From the IMG/VR virus record IMGVR_UViG_3300009159_000053, positions 22,893 to 86,892 of that record: DNA of 64,000 nt. One strand, written 5' to 3'. Numbering within the stretch: the first letter of the stretch is position 1; each line of letters opens with the position of its first letter. The stretch is from a virus. The notes under the pieces were generated by a model. It was not told where the DNA came from. It searched no databases and saw only the letters and a program-made list of their open reading frames with translations. The position numbers and the translations under genes were made by a program. This document shows, piece after piece, positions 34,711-43,209 of the stretch.

Positions 34711-34887
34711 TTATTTACCTTTCGTCTTAGTCTTCTTAGCCTTTTTAGCAACTGCTGCATTATCGACTAAGTTTGGGTAGGGGCGTCCTGCTGCCTTGGC
34801 TCTCGCCTTAGCCGCAGACTTCTGAGATGGTGTTAACTTCTTATCTTTACCTGAAGGATCTTTTGTATTCCAAAATGCTTTTGCCAT
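34711..34887 (-). CDS. Basic small protein (58 aa)
   Basis: I start at the ATG at 34887 (MAKAFWNTKD), a TAATG junction. The sequence has LTPSQKSAAKARAKAAGRPY in the middle, a pattern common in small phage proteins, and ends with KKAKKTKTKGK. It is basic with few hydrophobic residues. No specific function is known to me. Confidence 0.65.
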   Translation of the reverse strand: MAKAFWNTKDPSGKDKKLTPSQKSAAKARAKAAGRPYPNLVDNAAVAKKAKKTKTKGK

Positions 34888-35147
34888 TAACAATCCCACT
34901 TTCTTAATGCTAGTGCCTTACGAGTTGGCTTGCCATTCTTTTCCATTGGTCCCTTGACCCCACCCATTCTTGCACAAAATGATTTACGACGTGCTGCTTT
35001 TTTAGGAGACTTCTTTGCCTCTTTTGCCGATACTGGAGGTTTTAATGTTCCGCCAGTTTCACGCTTATAGGATGCACGACCCTTTGCATTTAATCCACCC
35101 TCTGGATTCTTACCTTCCTTGCGTTGCCATGCTGCTGTCTTTGCCAT
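34887..35147 (-). CDS. DUF6321-like basic protein (86 aa)
   Basis: The N-terminus (AAWQRKEGKNPEGGLNAKGR) and the C-terminal block RRKSFCARMGGVKGP then KALALRKWDC match a family of small phage proteins labelled DUF6321, which are found near structural genes of many aquatic phages. It has two conserved cysteines, 29 residues apart. The function is unknown. Confidence 0.75.
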   Translation of the reverse strand: MAKTAAWQRKEGKNPEGGLNAKGRASYKRETGGTLKPPVSAKEAKKSPKKAARRKSFCARMGGVKGPMEKNGKPTRKALALRKWDC

Positions 35148-35398
35148 TATCGTCCCTGACTTCTATGAGGATTGCTTTTGTGCCAACTCTTTACAGCCTT
35201 GACACCTTGCTTAACAGTCTTTGATCCGCCCATTTTTGTGAGATTGATTTTATCCCACTTACCTTGATTGGTATTGGTGTGCTCAACAACCACATCACCC
35301 TTTTTATTTTTAGAAACTTTATGAACTACCTTGGCTTTTTTCTTAGGAACACCAATAGCAAGAGTTACTGGCTTTTCTGGCTTCTTCTTATCAGCCAT
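35147..35398 (-). CDS. Basic small protein (83 aa)
   Basis: The product is Lys-rich (VPKKKAKVVHKVSKNKKGDV) with a somewhat more ordered C-terminus (GGSKTVKQGVKAVKSWHKSN). It is coupled on both sides by overlapping starts and stops. No family was recognised. Confidence 0.6.
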   Translation of the reverse strand: MADKKKPEKPVTLAIGVPKKKAKVVHKVSKNKKGDVVVEHTNTNQGKWDKINLTKMGGSKTVKQGVKAVKSWHKSNPHRSQGR

Positions 35399-35580
35399 TA
35401 AGCCACCGACTTCTTATGCTTATAACGAATTGGGGCTTTAGGTTTTCTCACTATGCCGCCCTTCTTTCGTTTTAATTTAGCACCGCCAGCCTCGTATTTA
35501 CTCTCAGTAACATTTGTTTGAATATTCTTCTGTGGCTGCTTACCAGCCCTTGCTCCAATGTTCCTGCGCCGTCTTGCCAT
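35398..35580 (-). CDS. Arg/Lys-rich small protein (60 aa)
   Basis: The sequence begins MARRRRNIGARAGKQPQKNI and ends RKPKAPIRYKHKKSVA. It is strongly basic throughout and probably disordered. It lies inside the small-gene chain with TAATG junctions on both sides. Nucleic-acid binding is likely on composition only. Confidence 0.6.
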   Translation of the reverse strand: MARRRRNIGARAGKQPQKNIQTNVTESKYEAGGAKLKRKKGGIVRKPKAPIRYKHKKSVA

Positions 35581-35756
35581 TACTTACTCTTCTTCTTCTT
35601 TGACATTCCCGCTTCGCTCATTGCAATAGCAACAGCCTGCTTCTTTGATTTAACAACTGGGCCTTTACCAGGACCCCTCTTACCTGAGTGCAACTTTCCT
35701 TCTTTGTACTCCTTCATAACCTTTTCAACTTTGCCTTTTGCTTTTTTAGTTGCCAT
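35580..35756 (-). CDS. DUF6496-like basic protein (58 aa)
   Basis: The sequence KVEKVMKEYKEGKLHSG, then VVKSKKQAVAIAMSEAGMSK is the signature of the small DUF6496 family found in many bacteria and phages. I choose the third of three consecutive ATGs (35756), which has GAGG at the right distance. It opens the chain of tiny basic genes. Confidence 0.72.
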   Translation of the reverse strand: MATKKAKGKVEKVMKEYKEGKLHSGKRGPGKGPVVKSKKQAVAIAMSEAGMSKKKKSK

Positions 35757-35841
35757 CATCATCCTCTTCTACTTGGTCATCTAATTCTACCGCATCAAAC
35801 TCAAAGAGAGATGGGTCTAATAACTCTTCAAAATTTCCCAA
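35746..35841 (-). CDS. Possible small acidic ORF with TTG start (31 aa)
   Basis: Between the neck-type gene and the DUF6496 gene lies a 31-codon frame starting with TTG two bases after a stop. It is very acidic (ends EEDDDGN), in contrast to the basic genes after it. There is no good ribosome site, so it might instead be expressed by a frameshift or not at all. Confidence 0.3.
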   Translation of the reverse strand: MGNFEELLDPSLFEFDAVELDDQVEEDDDGN

Positions 35842-35843
35842 GG

Positions 35844-36377
35844 CTAGTTTGCGTATGCTTGGAACTGAGGATCATTTACTAACTCCTCTGAGTTGACTAG
35901 GTTGCAGTCTATAGTTACTACTGAATAACGTTCGGCGTATCTTCCACGAGGTAAGACTCTGGTAGGAACAAATACTGCATCTTGGAATACGACACGATCC
36001 TTAATGTGTTGGTTTGGATCGGTGACCATTGCAGGGAGTAATCTATTTATATCTGCTACAGAAACAACGAGGCGCAGAGTATCTACTACGTAGAATCCTC
36101 GTTCATTCATTATGTTTGTACCACGCATTAATTGCGCCAAAATTACGGGCAAATCAAAGGGGTCATTCCATCTGCGGCCCTTAGTAGGATCTTGATTTGA
36201 TACATCGTAAACTGGATCTACGTAATTGGCATAGTCAGCAGCAAGTGCTGCATCATCCCAACTCCACCAATCAACAATTGTTCCTACAGGATCACGGAGT
36301 TCATCGACCATACCCTCATCCATAGAGAGAGTCTCAAAACCTATCTTAAATCGTCCTTGGACTTTTGAACCACGCAT
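35844..36377 (-). CDS. Probable neck/head-completion protein (177 aa)
   Basis: GGGGAT precedes the ATG at 36377. The protein is mixed alpha/beta with a Trp-rich stretch (IVDWWSWDDAA) and LRLVVSVADINRLLPAMV. Similar proteins lie between capsid and sheath genes in actinobacterial myoviruses. A head-tail connection role is a reasonable guess from position; no family could be named. Confidence 0.5.
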   Translation of the reverse strand: MRGSKVQGRFKIGFETLSMDEGMVDELRDPVGTIVDWWSWDDAALAADYANYVDPVYDVSNQDPTKGRRWNDPFDLPVILAQLMRGTNIMNERGFYVVDTLRLVVSVADINRLLPAMVTDPNQHIKDRVVFQDAVFVPTRVLPRGRYAERYSVVTIDCNLVNSEELVNDPQFQAYAN

Positions 36378-36415
36378 GGTGTGGATTATCCCCTACCGTT
36401 ATTTTTATAAAAGGA

Positions 36416-37777
36416 TTAACTATTAGGATAACGAATAATTACTAAACCTGAACCGCCTGCTCCACCATTACCGTTGCTGTAACCGCCACCACCACCACCA
36501 CCGCCAGTATTAGCAGTACCAGCAGTTCCAGCAGTTCCATTACCTGCACCACCAGCACCTCCACCACCAGTACTTGCTGCACCACCAGTTCCAGTACCTC
36601 CAGCGCCCCCTGCGCCACCACCGCCACCGCCAGCGTAAAAATAAGTATTATTTGAAATTTGACCAGTTACAGTTGCATAACCCCATGCAGAAGCAGCGGA
36701 TGAACCAATACCTCCAGCACCACCTGCTCTACTACTAGTTCCATCTCCACCTACGCCCCCTGCGCCACCACCGCCACCAGCACCGTAGTTTGCACTTGCA
36801 CTATTTGTACCTGAATAACCACTATTGTTTCCTTGTGAAGGAGACGTTGATGGTATATTACCTAATCCAATATTTGATGTTGTACCAAATCCGTTAGTTC
36901 CTCCACCTGAACCACCATCTTCAATTCCTGAATAATTACCGTCTCCACCAATTCCACCACCACCACCAGTTGATGTAATAGTAGAAAATACAGAATTTGA
37001 ACCATTGGTTCCATTATTAACTGAAATAGAACCACCATTACCACCTGCACCAACAGTTACTGTGTAAGTATTTCCTGCTGGTAATAATAAACCAGAAACA
37101 ATACGGAACCCACCTGCTCCACCACCACCAGCATAGTTTCTTCCACCCCCACCACCACCAGCAATTACAAGTGCTTCGGCATTTTTAATTTTTTCATTTG
37201 CAGTAAAAGTACTAGTAGAAGTAAATGTATGATAAGTGTAAGCGCCATCAGCAGTAATAGTTCCACCAGTGGCACGAGTACCACCTACGCCGTATAGGTA
37301 AGCAGTTGAGTGTTGGTCAAAAGTTCCAGCACCAGCAGTTATAGTAATTTTTGTTATTGCTGAAGAATCACTCCACTGAGAAGCACTTATTTGAACATAA
37401 GCGGTAGTCGCATTGTTTTCAGTTACTGTATCCACACTAACAGATTTATTATTTGAACTTGTATAATTTGAAATATAAACAGAAGAACTGCCAAAAACGC
37501 TAGCAGTTGAACTAGCATAATTATCAAAAGTTTCAAGAAAAGACGTAACTTGATCACTTGATGTAGCAGTAGCGCCATTACCTCTTAAATAGCGGTTAAG
37601 ATAATTTGAGGTGCTATCGTTAAAAGTAATTTGAGCAGTAGCAGAATTACCTGATTCTCTTAAAGAATGAACTAATAATAAATCTGTATAGGTTGCTGGG
37701 ATATTGTTAAAATTAATACTAGCCGCACCGCCACTACCAACAGTGACTGCTCCAATTAATTGATATGACTGTGCCAT
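36416..37777 (-). CDS. Glycine-rich tail fibre protein (paralogue 1)
   Basis: The N-terminal 170 residues form a beta-domain (SINFNNIPATYTDLLLVHSL; ends with LYGVGG). A linker strand (TADGAYTYHTF) leads to a 250-residue glycine-rich domain in runs such as GGGGGG. The final residues SGLVIIRYP are the conserved end of the family. This Gly-rich domain folds as polyglycine helices in phage adhesins. It is a likely receptor-binding fibre, coupled (TAATG) to the next paralogue. Confidence 0.8.
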   Translation of the reverse strand: MAQSYQLIGAVTVGSGGAASINFNNIPATYTDLLLVHSLRESGNSATAQITFNDSTSNYLNRYLRGNGATATSSDQVTSFLETFDNYASSTASVFGSSSVYISNYTSSNNKSVSVDTVTENNATTAYVQISASQWSDSSAITKITITAGAGTFDQHSTAYLYGVGGTRATGGTITADGAYTYHTFTSTSTFTANEKIKNAEALVIAGGGGGGRNYAGGGGAGGFRIVSGLLLPAGNTYTVTVGAGGNGGSISVNNGTNGSNSVFSTITSTGGGGGIGGDGNYSGIEDGGSGGGTNGFGTTSNIGLGNIPSTSPSQGNNSGYSGTNSASANYGAGGGGGAGGVGGDGTSSRAGGAGGIGSSAASAWGYATVTGQISNNTYFYAGGGGGGAGGAGGTGTGGAASTGGGGAGGAGNGTAGTAGTANTGGGGGGGGYSNGNGGAGGSGLVIIRYPNS

Positions 37778-39126
37778 TATGCTGAGTACCTCACAATCAC
37801 AATACCCGAACCACCAGCACGTGAACTTCCACTGCTAGGAGAACCTCCGCCACCACCGCCGCCAGTATTTACTGTTCCAGCAACTAAACCAGCACCGCCG
37901 CCGCCTGTTCCACCTGAACCAGCGCTGACTCCACTGGCAGAACCTCCACCACCGCCACCTGCGAAGTAGTAGTTACCGCTAGATAAAACTCCAGTACCAG
38001 TTGCTAAAGCCATTGCGTTTATAGTTGCGTAATTGGCGTAACTAACGCCACCTGCACCGATTCCACCTGCACCAGATTGTCCACCTGTTCCATTGGCACC
38101 AGCAGCACCTGCGCCTCCACCACCGCCTGCGTATGAATTGCTTGATGAATTACCATTACCACCAGCGTAACCTTCTACAGGAGAATATGATCCAGCGTTA
38201 CCTGCTCCACCAAATCTTTGTGCACCATCTTGAGACAAACCACCACCACCTGAGCCGCCTGATCCTCCAGCACCATCTCCACCGCCAGTAGCACTAATAG
38301 ACCCTAAAGATGAGTTAACCCCACTGGAACCTGAAGCCCCACCCGCTCCAACTGTAACTGTATAAGATTGTCCTGATAAAGATTGAGATAAAAGAACACG
38401 GAATCCACCTGCTCCACCACCTCCACCTGTTTCTGCTGAACCACCTACAGATGCACCTGCACCGCCGCCTGCTACTACCAAGTAATCAGCGGTAATTCCT
38501 TGAGTAGGTGTAAATACTCCTGAAGAAGTAAATGTGTGATACCAATAAGTTCCATCTGTTCTTACTGTATTTCCACCAGTTGCTTTTGGCTTTAATGCTG
38601 CTGCTATTCCATAGAGTGTTGCTGTGCAACCCGATGCTAAATTATTAACGCCAAAATCTCGACTTAAAGTAACTGAGTCAATAGCACTAGTAGAACGCCA
38701 TAAGGTTGCATATGCTTCCACTACACTGCTTGGAGTATTTCCTCTTGATATAAATGTTTTATATGTTGTTGTATTTGAATAGTTCATAAAATTAATTATA
38801 ATAGTTGATAAACTTGTACTACTAGTTTGAGCAATATCTGCTGGTTCAAAAAATGCAGTACTAGTATATCTAGTACCGCTAGCCGTAGAACCATCACCTT
38901 TTATTGGAGTTCCTGAATAATTTGAGCCAGTATCACCATTAACTCTACATCTAAAACCATTTGTTGCAGAACCTGTAGTCGTACTTTTTCCAGTAAATAC
39001 AATAACTAAATCTGTATAATTTTGTGGTATATTAGAAAACGTAATCGATGCCGTCGCACTACCTAAAGTCTGACTAGCAATTTTTGTATATGTAGGACCT
39101 GCATTATAGTTGTATACAACAGCCAT
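37777..39126 (-). CDS. Glycine-rich tail fibre protein (paralogue 2)
   Basis: The build is the same as its neighbour: N-terminal beta-domain (ASITFSNIPQNYTDLVIVFT), strand GTYWYHTFTSSGVFTPTQ, Gly-rich region and the ending GGSGIVIVRYSA. The Gly-rich part is interrupted by a variable segment (SYANYATINAMALATG), a position that may face the receptor. The gene is three bases from the 199-aa paralogue. Confidence 0.8.
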   Translation of the reverse strand: MAVVYNYNAGPTYTKIASQTLGSATASITFSNIPQNYTDLVIVFTGKSTTTGSATNGFRCRVNGDTGSNYSGTPIKGDGSTASGTRYTSTAFFEPADIAQTSSTSLSTIIINFMNYSNTTTYKTFISRGNTPSSVVEAYATLWRSTSAIDSVTLSRDFGVNNLASGCTATLYGIAAALKPKATGGNTVRTDGTYWYHTFTSSGVFTPTQGITADYLVVAGGGAGASVGGSAETGGGGGAGGFRVLLSQSLSGQSYTVTVGAGGASGSSGVNSSLGSISATGGGDGAGGSGGSGGGGLSQDGAQRFGGAGNAGSYSPVEGYAGGNGNSSSNSYAGGGGGAGAAGANGTGGQSGAGGIGAGGVSYANYATINAMALATGTGVLSSGNYYFAGGGGGGSASGVSAGSGGTGGGGAGLVAGTVNTGGGGGGGSPSSGSSRAGGSGIVIVRYSA

Positions 39127-39726
39127 TTATGCTCCTCGAATTCCGTATAGGGCAAAATGGCTGTATTGAGAAAATGTGCCTGAACTTATAATAATTTCTA
39201 TTGTTGTAATTGCGGCTGGGGTAGCAGACCATAGACCTGAGTAAAGACCTAAAGCACCACTTCCATTAGCATCAAAACCTTCTAATATTTTTACAGTTTT
39301 ATTTTTAGAAGTTGATGTGTAATCCAATATATCAACAATACCTCCGTTAAATGTACTTGATGCACTAGTAAATCCTTGCCCTGATAAAACTATCGCATTG
39401 AAAGAACTTCCCGAATACGCTTGTGCGCCCAGTGATCCGCCACCACCACCATAAAGTTCGTGTGTATAATAATTGGTGCTGGTATCTGAATTAAATCTTA
39501 AACGACTATAAACAGTACTGCTTGAACCACGACCAATATACCTAATTTGTAAATGTTTATAATTTTGCGGAATATTAGAAAAAGTAATGGTACTAGCACC
39601 ACTGCTATCAACTATTGCAGTAGAGATACTTTCAAATGTACCTGGAAAAGTTTCTTGGTCCCAGAGTTTAGATGACTTTATAACAGCACTAGAGATGCTG
39701 GCTGAAGTAAACTTTCTAACGCTCAC
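39127..39726 (-). CDS. Fibre paralogue without the glycine-rich half (199 aa)
   Basis: It shares the beta-domain pattern (STITFSNIPQNYKHLQIRYI ... FALYGIRG) but ends where the Gly-rich domain would start. It has its own N-terminal extension (VRKFTSASISSAVIKSSKLW). Translation starts at GTG with AAAAGGA upstream. It probably attaches to the same site or anchors the longer paralogues. Confidence 0.7.
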   Translation of the reverse strand: MSVRKFTSASISSAVIKSSKLWDQETFPGTFESISTAIVDSSGASTITFSNIPQNYKHLQIRYIGRGSSSTVYSRLRFNSDTSTNYYTHELYGGGGGSLGAQAYSGSSFNAIVLSGQGFTSASSTFNGGIVDILDYTSTSKNKTVKILEGFDANGSGALGLYSGLWSATPAAITTIEIIISSGTFSQYSHFALYGIRGA

Positions 39727-39759
39727 AGGACAAATCCTTTTCTAGAAAAAGGGGGAAAC

Positions 39760-39990
39760 TTAAATTACTAGTACTGCTGCTTCTTCGGCAGTTAAAGGTT
39801 CTCCTGCAATTAATTTTGCCTTTGCAGATTCTTTTAGCGCAGCCTTTGCAGCAGCCTCTTCTTCACGAGCCTCTTGTGCTTCTAGTGCAGCAGCAGCATC
39901 TTGATCACGTTGTGCAATTTCTGCAGCAGTTAGTGGAACAATCTGTGTTTGACCAGTAGCGCAATTTACAATTACTTTTGTATCAGCCAT
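39760..39990 (-). CDS. Ala/Glu-rich small protein (76 aa)
   Basis: The N-terminal part is beta-like (TKVIVNCATGQTQIVPLTAA), then a long Ala/Glu helix. Small proteins of this pattern follow fibre genes in many aquatic phages. It may be a fibre-associated or chaperone-like protein. TAATG couples it to the 124-aa gene. Confidence 0.65.
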   Translation of the reverse strand: MADTKVIVNCATGQTQIVPLTAAEIAQRDQDAAAALEAQEAREEEAAAKAALKESAKAKLIAGEPLTAEEAAVLVI

Positions 39991-40364
39991 TATTCAGTTA
40001 CCTCTTTCCAGGATGTGGTTGCTTCGTCCCATGTGAAGAACTTTCCTTCTTCAACAGGCATTGGTGTTGGTGCCTCCCAAAGGCATGTGTCATTGTTTAA
40101 TGTCCATGATGGGAATGGCTTTGGTGGAATGAATGCATCTTTTACAGCATCGTACTTGTATCCGATGCCAGCATAATTTTTGCGATAGGCAGTTCCACCA
40201 CTTGTGTGTACTCCACCAACGGTGTTGTATGAAGTCTTCTTCCAGGTGCCACCTAATCCTAAATCATCTGCCAAAAATTCTTGGCCACGATTCTCTTGAT
40301 CATCAGCAACAACTAGAACACGAAGTACTATTCCAGCGTTATCAATCTCGGCAAAATGTGCCAT
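39990..40364 (-). CDS. Fibre-associated protein (124 aa), cyanophage-type
   Basis: The sequence MAHFAEIDNAGIVLRVLVV, NYAGIGYKYDAVKDAFIPPK and the C-terminal FTWDEATTSW are typical of a small protein found beside fibre genes in aquatic myoviruses. It is probably a virion component. The start has AAGGAGAAACA upstream. The function is not known. Confidence 0.65.
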   Translation of the reverse strand: MAHFAEIDNAGIVLRVLVVADDQENRGQEFLADDLGLGGTWKKTSYNTVGGVHTSGGTAYRKNYAGIGYKYDAVKDAFIPPKPFPSWTLNNDTCLWEAPTPMPVEEGKFFTWDEATTSWKEVTE

Positions 40365-40373
40365 TGTTTCTCC

Positions 40374-40547
40374 TTAATTCAATCCACTGTAGAGTGAAAT
40401 ACTATCCTTTAATTCTACATCACGCTTGGTAACGTAGCCACCATCTTTATCTAATTTTTCTTTTGCAGCCTCTTCATCCTTAGCCAGAATTTGAATTAGC
40501 ATCCTTACTTCATATGTATAACAGGTTGTAGTTTCATCTTGCGCCAT
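40374..40547 (-). CDS. Small hypothetical protein (57 aa)
   Basis: A 57-codon frame lies in the gap between the fibre-associated gene and the next Gly-rich gene. Its ATG has AAAGGAG upstream, a strong site. The product is alpha/beta (TYEVRMLIQILAKDEEAAKE) and hydrophilic. Its frame ends in TAA just before the AAGGAG of the next gene. No family was recognised. Confidence 0.6.
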   Translation of the reverse strand: MAQDETTTCYTYEVRMLIQILAKDEEAAKEKLDKDGGYVTKRDVELKDSISLYSGLN

Positions 40548-40558
40548 TTATTTCTCCT

Positions 40559-41851
40559 TTAGCCTTTATATCTTACAACAATGATACCTGAACCACCAGC
40601 AGATTGATCACTACCTCCACCACCGCCAGTATTTGATTTTCCATTGGCTACAGATCCACCTCCACCAGCGCCACCAGTTCCATATGTGGCGTTACTTGGA
40701 GCGCCACCGCCACCTCCTGCAAAATAAGTGTTTCCTGAAACAGTTTCTCCAGCACCAATAGAGCCTATAGAATTTATAAGACCACTTGTTCTACCAATGC
40801 CACCATTGGCATCTGTTGCTGCTGCTCCAGCGCCTCCACCACCGCCAGCCCTTTGACTTAAATTGTAGGTATAACCATTATTTCCTTGACCAACGGTTCC
40901 AGTACCAGCGGTTCCTGTTTGTCCACCACCTCCACCAGAGCCACCATTCTTACCATTACCCCCGCTAACACCGCCACCGCCACCGCCACCGCCAATAGTT
41001 TCTGTTAAAGATCCAAATTGTGAGTTACTGCCATTATTTCCAGGGATATTAGTTACAACTCCAGTTGCTCCTGCACCAACAGTGCAAGTATAACTGTTAC
41101 CACTTGATAAAGACTGTAATGCAAACTCTAGTACTCCACCACCGCCACCGCCTGCGCCAAAGTATGATCCAGCACCACCACCACCTGCAACTACCAGTAC
41201 GTCAGCAGTTAATGGTTGAGAAGGAACAAATGCACCAGTAGAGTTAAACACATGGTAAACATAAGTACCATCAAAGGATATGTTTCCACCTGTGGCTTTT
41301 ATTGAGTTGCCTGCTGTCTGCCGTGCATTTTTTATGCCGTAGAGTGTGAAAGTTGAATGTTGGGCAAAGGCTGTTTGTCCTGCGGTAAGAATAATCTCTG
41401 TTACTGGATCTGTTTTTGTTGTTGAGACACCGCCTAGCATTAGTCTTAATGTAGTATCGTTATACTCAGGCACAGCCTCATAAATAATACTTTTGGCATT
41501 ATTTAACGTGTAATTTGGTATATCTACGTTAACGCTTGCAAAGGTACTTGCGGTAGAACCGCTGCCATTTAACCAGTATATAGGCTGTGATGTCGCTACT
41601 ACAGAATTAGTAGTGGAGTACGCCGCAGTTCCGTTTGCACCAAGTATTCTTTCAGTCCAGGTGTATGACGTAGAGCCAAAACTAAAACTTATAGTTCCGA
41701 GTTCGCTGCTGCCACCGACGCCACCCGTTGTTCTTCCAGATACAGATATTTTTAGGTCCGTGTATGTTTGCGGTATATTAGAAAACGTCACACTTGCAGT
41801 ACTAGTACTTAATGTAGTAGTAGCCAACTTTGTCATTGTTTCTAGACTCAT
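40559..41851 (-). CDS. Glycine-rich tail fibre protein (paralogue 3)
   Basis: The beta-domain (ASVTFSNIPQTYTDLKISVS, ends LYGIKN), the strand YVYHVFNSTGAFVPSQP and the Gly-rich domain ending GGSGIIVVRYKG show family membership. It overlaps the next paralogue by an ATGA junction. Paralogues 3 and 4 with the 203-aa gene repeat the layout of paralogues 1, 2 and the 199-aa gene. Confidence 0.8.
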   Translation of the reverse strand: MSLETMTKLATTTLSTSTASVTFSNIPQTYTDLKISVSGRTTGGVGGSSELGTISFSFGSTSYTWTERILGANGTAAYSTTNSVVATSQPIYWLNGSGSTASTFASVNVDIPNYTLNNAKSIIYEAVPEYNDTTLRLMLGGVSTTKTDPVTEIILTAGQTAFAQHSTFTLYGIKNARQTAGNSIKATGGNISFDGTYVYHVFNSTGAFVPSQPLTADVLVVAGGGGAGSYFGAGGGGGGVLEFALQSLSSGNSYTCTVGAGATGVVTNIPGNNGSNSQFGSLTETIGGGGGGGGVSGGNGKNGGSGGGGGQTGTAGTGTVGQGNNGYTYNLSQRAGGGGGAGAAATDANGGIGRTSGLINSIGSIGAGETVSGNTYFAGGGGGAPSNATYGTGGAGGGGSVANGKSNTGGGGGSDQSAGGSGIIVVRYKG

Positions 41852-43194
41852 ACTGCATACCTCACAATTACAATACCTGAAGCACCATTAGATCCCTCAC
41901 GACCATTGACTGAAACATACGCTCCTCCGCCACCGCCACCACCGCCATTAATTGTTGGACTTGTTGGATTTACGTTTCCACTTGAAGTTTGTTGTCCACC
42001 AGTTCCAGCATTTGTACCAGCAGTTCCTGCTGTACCAGTAGAACCACTAACATAAATACCGCCAGAACCTCCAGAACCAAAATGTGTTAAGCCTGAAATA
42101 GTTAGTCCAGAAAATATATTTGATAAGGCATATCCCTGTCCGCCAGCACCTGAAACACGAGTAGATGCATTTGCGGCTCCACCAGCAGAGGTTGCACCTC
42201 CACCTCCACCACCAGCATATCTTTCAGGTCCGCTACCTACTGCAAAACCTGCACCACCAATATTTGTATTAGAACCTGAAGCGCTACCGCCAGCACGGCC
42301 TAAAGCACCACCGCCACCTGAGCCACCAGTTTGTCCAGCCTCATTAGCAGCAGATGCATCACCAGTTCCACCGCCACCTCCACCTAAAGATGATGTATCA
42401 CTTGCAAAAGTTGTAGTTACACCATTTGCACCTGCAGATGAGGTGCTGGTTGCTCTAGCGCCACCGCCACCAATAGTAACTGTTTTAGTAACTCCAGAGG
42501 CAATTGATAGACTACTAAGGATATCTACTTCACCACCGCCACCGCCACCTGCGTTATTCCATCCTCCGCCACCGCCACCGCCAACAGATAGAACATCGCA
42601 AGTTAATGCCTTACTTGTAACAAGAGAACCTGAAGCGGTAAAAGTGTGATACCAATAATTACCATCAGATGATATATTCCCGCCAGTTGCTTTTGGTACT
42701 CCTACACCAATTCCATATAGATCAAAGGTTGAGCCTGCTGCCCAACTACCTGTATATGGTGCAATTGAAATAATGTTAATTGCGCTAGTTGAACGCCATA
42801 AACCAACAGCGCTTCTTAAAGATACTGAAGGCGCATGACTTTTTGACAAAACTGTTTTGAAAGTAGTGCTATTAGAATAATTTATAAATTGTAACACTGT
42901 ATTTCCAGTAGATGTGCCACTTGTTGATATCAATACATTCAGATAACTTGTACCTGTATCTCTATAACTTGCTGCTGATGTTCCATTGCCATAGATTTCC
43001 GTCATAGAATAGTTATTACCAGTATCTAACGAGTTATTACCAACTCTAATAAGACTACCAACCTCGCCACCACTAGCAGTATTTCCTGTTACTACAACTA
43101 TCAAATCAGTATAATCCTGCGGTATACCAGAAAAAAGAACACTACTAGCAGAAGTGCTTAAGACTATTGATTGTATTGGTTTGTAGGTTGCCAT
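41848..43194 (-). CDS. Glycine-rich tail fibre protein (paralogue 4)
   Basis: N-terminal beta-domain (SVLFSGIPQDYTDLIVVVTG) ending LYGIGVG, strand NYWYHTFTASGSLV, then Gly-rich runs and the end GASGIVIVRYAV. The variable part differs from paralogue 2 (SNIFSGLTISGLTHFG). The DNA is rich in ACC/GCC repeats on the plus strand, which give long spurious frames there. Confidence 0.8.
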   Translation of the reverse strand: MATYKPIQSIVLSTSASSVLFSGIPQDYTDLIVVVTGNTASGGEVGSLIRVGNNSLDTGNNYSMTEIYGNGTSAASYRDTGTSYLNVLISTSGTSTGNTVLQFINYSNSTTFKTVLSKSHAPSVSLRSAVGLWRSTSAINIISIAPYTGSWAAGSTFDLYGIGVGVPKATGGNISSDGNYWYHTFTASGSLVTSKALTCDVLSVGGGGGGGWNNAGGGGGGEVDILSSLSIASGVTKTVTIGGGGARATSTSSAGANGVTTTFASDTSSLGGGGGGTGDASAANEAGQTGGSGGGGALGRAGGSASGSNTNIGGAGFAVGSGPERYAGGGGGGATSAGGAANASTRVSGAGGQGYALSNIFSGLTISGLTHFGSGGSGGIYVSGSTGTAGTAGTNAGTGGQQTSSGNVNPTSPTINGGGGGGGGAYVSVNGREGSNGASGIVIVRYAV

Positions 43195-43209
43195 TTTATA
43201 TACCCGCTT

